From assembly GCA_012845835.1 (NCBI GenBank), contig JABAKD010000008.1, positions 5,688,775 to 5,752,774 of the forward strand: 64,000 bases of DNA, read 5' to 3'. Each line of letters starts with the position of its first letter. Position 1 is the first letter of the stretch. A model generated the notes under the pieces. It did no database searches. It saw nothing but the letters and a program-made list of their open reading frames with translations, and was not told the origin of the DNA. Of the stretch, positions 26,901 through 38,400 are shown in pieces. This DNA is from Undaria pinnatifida (lineage: Eukaryota > Sar > Phaeophyceae > Laminariales > Alariaceae). A program made the translations under genes and the position numbers.

Positions 26901-29900
26901 TTCGCCCAGGGTCGGTTGGGGGGGCTGGTGTGGCAGCTGGGGCTGTCGCGGGAGCGTGGTATACGAGCGTCGCTCGAAGCGCATCCAGCTATCTCGCCCC
27001 AAGAGGATGGGATGCTGCATAGTTCCTGCAGGAACGACGCAAGCCCATACTGCCAGGGCGGCGGTGGGGGTTTGGTGGTGCTTAAACTGGATGCTTAAGC
27101 GGATAGAAACGGAGGTGGAGAGGGGAGTCGAGGTTCCGAAACCTCCCCATGAACGAGGTGAGTTCCGTCGCTCACACTCATCCGTTGCTGACCGGGACGC
27201 CTTCAGTTGTTCCACGGCGGCGGTGGTGATGAACGACTGGGGGGAGCCTGTGTCGAGCAGCGCCACGAGTTTGCAGCGTTTGGCGGCGGTAGGGCCGCTG
27301 TGGACTAATACTTCGGTCGTGAACGACGCGTCGTCGACAGTTAGGATGCCGCTTGTAAGGCACGGTCCATGTTCTGGTATCGTCGGCGCGGTAGTAGCGG
27401 GGTATAGGTTGGTTGCGCCGTCGACGGCGGAGACCTGAGCGAAGTGGCTGCTGGGCAAGGCGTCCGGGGTGGAGGGTGGCAGAAGGAGTCCAAGCGGGGT
27501 ACTCGGCGTTTGTCGAAGGGGCGGGGGGCTTGTCTCGTGGATGCCATCTGCGGTGGGGAAGACCCGGCTGGCGTCGGTGGTGGTGGGTGTTGGCTCAGCG
27601 GAGCAGGGGGCGAGGGCGCTTGTGGCGTGGAGGCTTGAGCGAAGGCGTTCGCGGACGTCCATAAGTACCCGGCCTAGCAGGTTCCGACCGCGCCAGCGCG
27701 CCCTTTCGCAGGCAAACGGGTGGTCGGCCCTATAGCCGATGCCCCAGACGAGGTCGTACGGGCTGGCCTCAGCGATGTGCTTCTCGCCAGTTGCCTCGAG
27801 CGCGTGTTGTAGGTCCGGGTTTTGGCTGAACTTGCAGAAGTTGGTGTTGAGGACGATGTCGTAACGGTGTCGCTCCCAACACTCCTGGTCGAAGCCGGAC
27901 ACGGTGCGTCCAAGAGATTTTTGGTCGGCGGGATCGGGGGTGGTTCGGATGAGGAGCTCTGTCGCGGTGTCACCGAAGAGCGCAGCCTTCTGCGCCATCA
28001 TCATCTGTTCGGCGCAGTTGTACGTGACGCTTTCGTACTCGATGTCGCACAGGTACCACTGTGAGAAGACGGACGAGGAGTTCCAGAAGAAATGGAAAGA
28101 ATCCGGGGTGTCCGCGGTGTCATGTGCTGGCGAGGGCGAGTCGTCGGAAGGGTGTTGCAGGGGTGGGTGTCGGCGATCGTTGGTAAAGTCGCCGTGTGGC
28201 GTTGTCGGGGGTAGAGTCAGGTCCGATCGGGCGGCGCTGACTTGAACGCCCGAGTTCGCGGGGGAATTGCTCGGCAAAGCCGAGGTACCGGGAGGGTCCA
28301 CGCGGTGGCGCGCACGCTGGGCGGGGATACCCTGAAAGGTCCTGTCTTCAGGCGTTTGGAGAGCAGGGCTGTACTCGCTAGAGCATGCAGATCCTGTGGC
28401 CCGAGTCCACGCAATGCGTGAAGCCGGCGAGGATGACGGGGCAGGGTGCTCAGAGCATGTCCTGGTCGACTGTGATCGCGAGTCTTCCATCTGTACGACG
28501 GGGCTGTCCCTCGAGCTCAGGGACAGTGGTGCTGTCAACACCGTGGCAGCGAGTGGGAAACCGTCATTCGCGGGCCCAACGTTGCCACTCAAAGGGCGCA
28601 CGTCCTGTGACGAGCGGGTGAGCAGTGGCCAATCTGGGGTCGAGGCGGGCTCAGGGGGCGATGGCCCGGTAGACGAAACAGCCGTTTCGTGTGAACCGGA
28701 ACCGCTGGTAGTCGTAATCGTCGAGACTTCGCCCAGGTTAGCAATGTCTGGAATCTCAGCGATAGTCGGCAGGTAGCGTTGCGCATCGCGGAAAGGCGTC
28801 GAGTGGAGCATCCCAGTAGGGCTCGACGTCTTGGCCTCCTCCCGCCCACACCTCAAGGCAATCACTGGAACAAGAGGATCAGTGCTTGAACAAGTGGTTG
28901 GGGTTCGGGCTGGGGTAGGGGGGGGGCGTAGGGGGACAGGGGGCAGGGGGTCGTGACGCACGTGGTGTACTCGGGCGTCCTGAGACCCGGTCTTCGCAGC
29001 AAGTGCTGTTGGCGGAGATGCTGCAGTTGCTCCACCACCGGCTCTTCAGTTGGTGCGAAAGGTGCCCGGTTGTCGTTGATTGGGGTTGGTCGCGTTATTA
29101 TTGCCGATCCGCATGTTCGGCGGGGCGGCGGCTGGGGGGACATAGGTCGCCGGGTCGTGTACCGTCATGGCTGTCGACTGCGATGCGGTGGCGGCGCGAC
29201 GATGTTGAAATTGCTGCCCTTGCGACTGTCGGTTGCCGTTGTCGTGGGAGCGGCTGTTGTCGTGCGAGCGGCCGTTGTCGTGGGAGCGGCCGTTGTTGTG
29301 GCGTCTGTTGTTGGAGCGTCCGTTGTTGCCCCGGTGTTGGTTGGAGTGGTCGTGGTTGTAGCGGTTGTTGTTGTTGTTGGCGCCCCGGTTGTTGTTGTGG
29401 TAAGTGCCCCCACGGTTGTCGTTACGGTGGGCGTAGCGGTTGGAGTTCCGGTCGACGTTGTGCTCGTACTGGCCCCGGCGGTAAGAACGCATCCGTTGTT
29501 GCCATTGGCGGTAGGCGTGGCCGCCATCGTTGAGCTGGCCAAGTGCAGGGTTGAGGATGCCGGATATGTTGATGAAGTCCTGGGGGCAGGTCTTCATGCT
29601 GTGATCCGTACCGTTGCAGTTAAGGCAATGTCCACCGTGAGCGCGTAGGGCTTGAGCACGGGCCGAGCTCGTGAGGAGCGGAGTCAGCAGCGGGGGATCC
29701 TGCGTACTAAACGTTGTCGTCACCATGTACACCTCCTCGTAGTGGCGGAGACGCCAGTCGGACTCGTCCTCGCAGAATGGGTCACGGTCGGCGTCGGTTA
29801 CGTTCATGATTAGTGGGTTTGACGCGGAACCCATCGCACGAGTGCCGGGGCCACGCGTGTTGGTGTGTTGCGCAGGAGGTGGCGGTGAAGAGGAGTACGT

Positions 29901-32900
29901 AATATGCCCGCCGGAAGAGGTCGCATGAAATCCTTGGCCGTTTATAGCTGGCGTCTTGTTCGTTGCCAGTACCTCGAAGGCCGACCACATGTCCGCAACC
30001 GTGGCGAACGGCTGCGAGGTCGTCATGAGGCGCCCAGGGTAAAGAGTTGGCATCAGCGACGGGTACTGACTGCTGGTAACTCCGCGTACGATTTCGACGA
30101 CCATAGCGTCACTGGGCTTGAAAATTTTCTCCGTGCCCTGTGCGAGCGAGACACGCTCTTTGAACGCTCGCAGGAACGTGGAAAAGTCGGTTGAGCTCGG
30201 TACGCCGAAGGAGTGCAGCTGTTGGAAGGCGCGCCCCTGGTCGCCGTCGTCGAAGTGGTTGGTTAGGAGCTGCAGCAGCTTCCTAAAAGCCGACGGTCCG
30301 GTTCCGTCGATGCCTAGTTCCTGGACAACTTGGACGAAGAAATCGTCGATGAGGCGGGTTAGGGGAGACGCCATGACCTGCGGATACCCGAGAGCCTTTC
30401 GGAAGCATTTGTGGAGGGTTCTGTGCCATCCCTTGACCCACGGGGGGGTGTCGAATGATTGCTTACCGGACTCGTCGCAGATTGTGAGAATCTCCCTCAT
30501 CGCCAGTTTGACGCTGGCGAGGAACATGCCCAGGTAGACGGCGGCGTCGCTGTTGGCCGGGAAGGGTAGGCGTACGAGTGGTGTCAACTTCCGCATGTCC
30601 ACTACGTCGTACTGGCGCGTAACGGCATGATGTTCGTCGTCCGTCATAGGTCCCGATCGGGATGGCGTTGTCCTGGTGGGCGGGGTTGGGACCGTCGCCG
30701 GCGTGGGCGCGTTCGTGGTGGGCTGAGGCGGTGTCGTAGCAGTGGGCGCGGTCGTCGTAGGGGGAGGGGTGGGGCGTGCAGGGGCGTCGGGATGGTACTC
30801 TGTCTGGTTCCACACGTAGCCGCGGCCGGCGTTGTTGTGGAAGTGACGAAGGGCGAGTACCAGGGTGTTGGTGGCCCTGATGAGCTCGTCGGATGCGCTA
30901 GTTGTGGCGGCACGGGCCTGGACGAACGCGACTGATGGGTCGCTATCGGGGGCAAATAAACCCCACAGGCGGTGTGCCGCCGATGAGACATCAGAAAAAG
31001 CTGCTCCGCGTGTTCTCTGCATGCAGCGGAGGGTGGCGTCGCAGAAATCCCAATCAATAGCCTCGCGCGGCAGAACCGTCGGACGTGAGGATGCCAAGGG
31101 GGTGGGGGAGGGCAAGGGCTGGGCAGGCGGTGGCACCTGGTAGGTTGTGGTAACCGGCTGGGCCGGCGGTGGCAGCTGGAAAGTAGTGGCTCCAAGCGTC
31201 TCGGCGGGCGCATGGGTTGGCGCTACCCGCAGCGGCTGTGCCCGCAAGGACACAGGCACTGAAGGTTGCGTGGGGGAGGGGAGCGGCTGCGGTTGGAACG
31301 GAGTGGCCGCGGTCGCACCAGTAGCCGTATATGACGGCGAGAATGGGTTCGTGGAAAGGGTTGGGGATGGGGGGAGCCTAAGCAAGAGCTCGGCGCTCTC
31401 CTTTAGTTGGAGAACCAGCTGTTCGTGATGAGCTTGCAGGGCTGCGCGGCGCTCGCGAAAAACCGCGCGGTGGCCCTGGGTGTTCCCCGGGTCCGAGGTT
31501 GGGCTTGCAGAGTCCTGCGAAGTGGTCTCAGGCTTTACAGTGGGCTCCCGCCCGGCACCGGAGGTGCCTGCTCTCGGGGGAGGGGGGCCCGGCGTGGCCG
31601 CATGGGGCGTCAAATCGCCTAGAATGGATTCCACGTTCGGGATGTCGTCCATGTTTGCGCGGGCGGTCCTGGCGGTGTACCGCTCCTCGCGGGAGCTGGG
31701 GGAATCAGGGGTGTGGGCCCCAGCCATGTTGGTGTCGGAAGCGTATCTCTCAGCCATGTCGATGTCGAGGAAAGGTAGGGGGGACGCTTGCACTGGAGTA
31801 GAGATTGGTGGGGTGGAAGTGCAGAGGAAGGTTGGATCCAGGCTTGGATCTCGGGGCGGCAGCTACAATCACCAACAAACCGATCTAGAGGGAGAAAGAA
31901 AAAAAACAGCAAAATACAAAATTGAAGTAAGGGCGTACGGTAGGGGGGGGGATGTGCCACGATTTTAGTGCTCGTCCAAGGGTATATGTTTATGTGGTTT
32001 GGAGAGTATCTGACCAGAAACCAGACGTCTCGTTTTTGTCGGACGACAGTCCTCACGTCACTTGAGCGATACCTATGAGACTGAATTGGGCAGAGCTCCG
32101 TCTGAACTGCAGAATTCCTGTTATGGTATCAGGGCGTGACAATTGTGGGACGTTGGCAGTGCAAAACCGATCGCGCGGGTACGATTGATCAGTACCTAAA
32201 AAGAGCGAAGGGTGAAAAAAAAATTTGCAGCATGCCGGCACCATTTGGTAGGCACACAAAATACCGGGCGATCGAAAGGCGGGGTGTTCGTCGTTACGTG
32301 ACAAAAAAAATGGGCAGCATGCCGGCCGTTTCGGGGGGGGGTTCGCGTAGTCCGGTACGTCGTGGCGTAGCGCAAGGTATCGTAAAGGCAGCTTAAATGA
32401 AATCAGACCCCGGTACGTGAAACAAAGAAAAGCATACCGATCAGCTACCTTGGGGAAGGAGTTCGGGTACGCTAGTCTGTTGCGACTATAGTTATAATTT
32501 GTCCAGCATACAGTTTTCAGTTTTAGGACATTTTCTGCACGGGCGGCATCGAACATGTTCTAAATTTGAGCAGCATGCAGCTGCTGTTGGTGATATACCG
32601 GACAAACAAGGGAAGAAAATAATAAAAGAAAGACAAAGAAAAGAAATAAAACAGTTGTTGACTTTCAAGCTTGCGCAGCAACGTTACAATTTTGAGCAGC
32701 ATAGACCCTGCTTCATCGTAAAACTGAGGCGGAAAAAAGCGTTGAAGTAGCAACAGGGGGGGGGAATTTGGGCATCATCTATTCTGTATCACCAACAACG
32801 GGGAAAAGTAAACTTGAGGGTGACAGAATTTGGGCAAATCTGAGCAGCATCTACTCCAATTCATCATGGAGATGGAACAGATGCGAGGGAACTTAAATGC

Positions 32901-35382
32901 ATTTTGCTTTTTCGAGAGAAGAAAGAAAAAAAATTGCAGCGTAGAGCCTGCTATGGGGTAAAAAGCTGGCCAAACGCGGGGGGGGGGGGAAACAATTCAA
33001 CATTAGACGGCGTAGGGCTCGGGCACTACAAATAAACTGACAAAATGCTCTTACAGCAGAATAGAGAAGCATATGGGCATGATAGAGCCCATATGTGGCT
33101 CAAAACTGGTAGGAGGCACGGTTACTGCAGCATTTCCGATGATGTGAGCAGCATAGGGGGGCCGTGCGTGAGACAACACCGATGGAATGCACATATATTA
33201 CACTAGCATCCTGACAAATTAAGGCAGCATAAAGCCTGTGTATGACAGAAGGCTGGCGAGATACACGTACTACATCAGTATTTTGTAAAATTTGAGCAGC
33301 GTAGATGCGATACATGACCAGAATATACGAAGTGTACGCTAAACAACAGCATAGAGACAGATGGCAACATAGAGTCCTGTATGTCTAAAGCTGGAGGAAT
33401 CGCGCACCAGACAACGTTAATTTGGCCATAGCAGTGCAGGGCCCGTGTATGTCGTCCGTATAACTGGAGGGGTATACGTACGACTCCAGCGTTTTGATAC
33501 ATTCGAGCAGCAAAGCGGTCGAACAAAAACAAAAACGAAAGTTTGCACAGAAACAGTAGCAATTCCCTAAGACAAATTTGAGCAGCACAGAGCTACTCGT
33601 ACGTGCTCGTTAACCAAGCAAGAGGCAAGCAAGCAAAATAGCTATTATTATTAATAATGCAAACAAGGGAAATGCATCAAACAAAAAAAACAAATAAACA
33701 AACGAGGGACAAACCAAAACGACTTGAGACGGCGGTGGAAACGGGGTACTACTGGGAGTATCAGGACAAGACGCAACTCGTGCATATAGATAGGCCTGAA
33801 ACCCTGAGAGTCAGATTCGGTACAAAACCAGACCTGGTGGGGAGGTAGGTCTGCTACATGGCTATGAGAGTGTGCCACGCCCGTGAGGTGCGTGTCAACC
33901 CATGCTTGTGTACGTACCACTGCTGCTGTGTACGAGGTACGCAAAATGTCTATGAGCCGCTGTCTCACAAAAGATACGCGAGAAAAAGTGACGAAAGCGG
34001 CGTATCCGATGGCCATCACACGTCGAATAAAAAAAAAAAACCCCACGCTACAAGGCCCTAGCCTTTTATTGGCACGCCTTGAAATATGCCTTAACGCCCT
34101 TTTCCCACAACCGTTGCCTTAGCCCCTTTAGAGCCCCCGAGAAAAACTCCCTGTACTGGTTTCAAGTAATTTGTCCCCGAAGACGGGTTTCCAGTTGCAA
34201 AGGCGTTAGAGGCTGCTTGAAGCCTGTATGATTTTGCCTTAAAGCCGTTTATTGCGTCCACACACAACGCCGTTAGACCGGGAACACCATCAACAGGGGA
34301 TCGAGTAGATAATTGGTAGGCATATTTTGAAGAATTTTCTCTCCCTGTTGGGCCAAAAGCGCATTTAAAATACGTCGCCCTTTGTCCACCACTTTTGGGA
34401 ATTCCCACATGGAGGCATATGTTTTGGTTGAACACGATACTCACCGATAAAGGTTAATAAAGCACTTGATTCTGCAACAAATGTCAACATTTTCACTCCA
34501 ACTACTGGTAATTTCCCCCCCAAAGCATCAGAGCGCGAGCCTTAAACTAAAGCATGCCTTTTCTCTAATTAAGGGCCTTGATGTAACCATACGCCTTAAC
34601 CCCTTCGAGGCCTCAGAGGGAAAAAACTGACTTTTTTTTTTTTTATTATTTATCCTCCGGCGGATAGGGAAAAATAAAGCTTTAGCTCACCACACTTCCG
34701 CGTATTTTCATACGCGTCGTGTGTCGATTTAACTCAGTTGCTTTCGCAGCCCAACGCTAGCTGGCGCACCCTTCGAGTCCCATTGTAGGTATAGCGTAAG
34801 CTGTCCCTATCATTGGTCCTCGTTACAACCCCGGCAGCGCAAGCTTCCGTTGTATACGGGTGCGTGTGTATGTCGACCCGGCCTGTCCCCTGAGGGTCAG
34901 GTTCGGTGGAGATAGCCACCCGGAATGTCATCTTTCCGGGTAGTGTGGGACTTGCGCAAGCTCACCCACTAACAAAACCCCTGGCCATGGGAGATAGCCT
35001 TCCGCCGGACTTGGTCCAGTTACGGTCCACCCTACCCATTCGGGCGTTGGTCCTCGAAAAACTGACGAATAAATACTGACGATTGTAAAATAGCATCCTT
35101 CACACGAACCAACCCGGGCTCTGCTAGCATTGGCTCACGACAATTGTAGGGTCCAACTCGAATGCTAAATACTGTACCTTACTTGTAAGACACGCGCACA
35201 GTTTGCACTGCCGCCGTGTGTTGCCGTGTGTTGAATTCAATGCGTTTGCAGCGTGATAGAGGGCGTTTGTACTTTGTTTTATCGCTGTGCATGGATGGGC
35301 CCCCAAAAGGGCTGTTGTTGTTGTTGCTGCTGCTGCTACTGTTGTTTTTTGTTGTTGTTGTTGTTGGTGCTGTTGCTGTTGC

Positions 35383-35416
<34 letters not shown>

Positions 35417-38400
35417 GCTGTTGTTGTTGTGGCTGTTGTTGTTGTTCTCACATTGACTCGCATAGTCAAGTCCGTGGTCACAGGGCGGGCTCCAGCCACT
35501 CTGGAGTGGAAGAATACCCCAGGGAAAAAAACACGAGTAGTATATACAGGCATCATATATCATAGCTGACGCAATTCATGCCTCCGCCAGAAAAATGTAA
35601 AAAGTGAAATCGGGAGTCAGCCTACGATGTGCCAGGTCCATACTGGTACATACGTCGATCTACTCGCGCCTGAAAAAAACGACTACACTGCTTTCCACAC
35701 CCATAAGAGGCTATCACCACGTACATATTACACGTGGTTCCTTTCACTACGCGATCGCACGTCAGACTCAAGTCATTTGGAAAAAAGAAAAGAAGCGAAA
35801 GCGAAAGCGAAAGCGAAAGCGAAAGCGAAAGCGAAAGAGGAAGGAGAAGAAGAAAAGAAAAGAAAGACTTGTCAAGAAGAGGAAGCAAGGGAAGAAAAGG
35901 AATAGAACATCATACTATCAGACCCTATTAATAGGGACTGACTAAATACGGCATTGGGCTCACAGAGGGTATCTATTACTAGTGCATCAATGGCACTGGG
36001 GGGCGAACGCAACAAGGCGAAGACGTCAGGGCGGCATTACGACAACTTGTCACTGACGGATCAACGCCATGTGAGGCATGTCTTAGGCTAGGGCCTACCC
36101 CGCGCCCTCTCGGCTGTTTTTCCGGGGTTAGGGTTGGGACTAAATGGGCCTGGTGCATGCTGGTATTACATGCCCTGGTGCTAAAGTAGGCGGGAAAATG
36201 TTTTGGTCTTCCCGAGCGACGGTATGGGAAAAGGTTCCCGTTTGCTTACCGCGGGACGGGAATGGGACGGGAAGGCGGGAAGCCATTTGGTTGATGGGAC
36301 GGGACGGGAGTCCACGATTTCTTGGCGGGACGGGATCATGGAACGGGTCGGGAATAGAGTCGGGAAGACAGTCGGAAATCGGTCGGGAACTGGGCGGGGA
36401 TAACGGTCGGGAACGTAGTCGGTATATGGCCGGGAGATGCAGTCCGGAATGGTTGGGAACACGATCGGGAACGCGATCGGGAACGCGGGCTGGAGACAAC
36501 GGTTGAAAAGAGGAAAATGATATCGAGCGCTATTCGTCAATTGCTATATACCACTTGTTGTGCAGTGTATGTGCGTACTGGTATGATATTTCACTATACG
36601 TACGTACTGGTATGGTATGATTTCTTTATTTTTTTATTTTTTGCACGCTCACTTCTACTTTCCAGCTTTTGGATGATCCGTGGTCACAGGTGTCGTCCCT
36701 TCTTCCCCCCGGTTCTTGCCTTCAATTTTTGTCGCGCATAAGGGTCAGCAATCCCACTGCCCGTCGATTTTTCATCGAGTGTTGCTAACTCACTCTCTCG
36801 CGCATTCCGCAAGTCAATTTGTGCACAAGAAAAAATAGTATACTTCAGGTAGCCTTTATCCAATATCCTACTCGAGTATTCAGGTAGTATTCAGGCGGTT
36901 TAAAAATCGAGTTGTGACTACGAGTACATACGCTCTATCATATCGTCATGGCGTTCAGGTCATGTTGTCACAGCTTGCAAAGATGAGTTTCGACAAAACA
37001 TTCGATCTCACAGCTTGAGTGTATTTTTATTTTTATAATAATAATTAACTCGCATAATCAAGTCCGTGGTCACAGGACAGGCTCCAGTCACTCTGGAGCC
37101 GAGGAATACCCCAGAGAAAAAACACAAACCAAAAAGGTGGTACACACGCATATATCACAGCTGACGCATTTCATGCCTCCGCCAGACACACATAAAAAGT
37201 GCATTCGTACTCGTGGGTTCGACTTCCACGGCGGTGGCCACCAATGTGAAAAGGTGCTCTATCCCGGAACGGCCGATGTCGCGAAGATGTCGAGGCGGAA
37301 GATCCCTGGAGCCATATACCCTTGTGGCCTCCGTTACGGCCGATTCAGCCGAGCGTTTTCTTTTAAGCTGTTGGTTCGTTTACCAAGAAGGTGCTACAGC
37401 TCAGTCTAGCCAAGAGGGGTCATGGAGGCTATCGTCCTCACATGCCTCGCCTCTCGGTCTTGGTTCCGTGCCCTGATATTCAGTCAGGTGCACGGCGCAA
37501 GATCCGGTCAGGAGACAAGATTCCAAGGTCGTGTTCTGTAGGGTACGCACAAACCATACCCGGGGTATTACCCCGGGTATTACCCTACAAAGAACTTCTG
37601 TAAGTTCTGTAGGACATTCATACCCGTACCCGGAACTTCTGTACGATATTCATACCCGTACCCGGAGCTTCTGGAAGTTCTGCACGCCAGTGCCACGAAT
37701 ACCCGGGGTACGGGTATATCATTTTTATAAGTTACGTGAGTTCTGTACTCCCGTTCTACAGTATCCGGAACTTCTGTGAGTAACACTTCCATACCGTACC
37801 CGGAACTTCTGTAAGTTCTGTAAGATCCCCATACCCTAGCCCGGAACTTCAGTGACTTCTGTAAGACTGTGGCACAATACCCGGGGTACGGGTATACCTT
37901 TGTTGCAATACCCGGGGAGCCCACATGCATTAATTCAGGTTTAATAACCCAAAGAGTGTACTGTATTATGCATTTTATTATGACGTCATATCTTGTCAGT
38001 GACACCAACCGAACACCGAAAGCACAGCTGTATGTAGCAGTAGTGTAGTACGTATCGTGTGTGGTGATAGTGGTGATAGTAGCACCTACTACTACTGCTA
38101 TAGGTCCTGTTAATGTTTCTTTCGTTTCTAACCCGTGGGCACGTATTATATTAACGGAGGACACTTTTGAATCGACAATATTCATTTTTTTATTAATCGA
38201 ATTGAAATCGATTCGATTTGGTGGAAACATACGAATTTGGCTCCTATCGGGAAACCACGTGTTCCGTATTGTCAATGCTTTTTTTTTCCGATCGGAAGAA
38301 TTCATACATGTGCCGTGACGGGGATGCAGCTACCATCGAGGTCTTGAACTATCCTATCCTCTGTGTTTTTCGGTAGTTTGGCTTCTTTGTCGCGGCACTT

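Larger units (their letters stand above)
21930..31865 (-). mobile_element. Ty3/gypsy-type retrotransposon coding core with NADAR domain
   Basis: Order on the minus strand is Gag, one in-frame TGA, then Pol with NADAR, protease, reverse transcriptase, RNase H, integrase, chromodomain-like and Tudor-like parts. RT-RNase H before integrase is the Ty3/gypsy order. Both long frames are intact, suggesting a young copy. The interval given is the open frame (stop to stop). True ends lie further out, in repeat-bearing flanks at about 21665-21910 and 32226-33595. I compared both flanks by eye and found no matching LTR pair or convincing primer-binding site. The element lies antisense in GPX intron 1. 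Confidence 0.9.

Noticed and set aside
32124-32140. TGGTATCAGGGCG, similar to an initiator-Met primer-binding site
   Set aside because: It lies on the plus strand, opposite to the retrotransposon, with a mismatch and no LTR end beside it.
35253-35569. Leu/Val/Cys-rich frames over (TTG/CTG)n
   Set aside because: Microsatellite translation next to a family C repeat.
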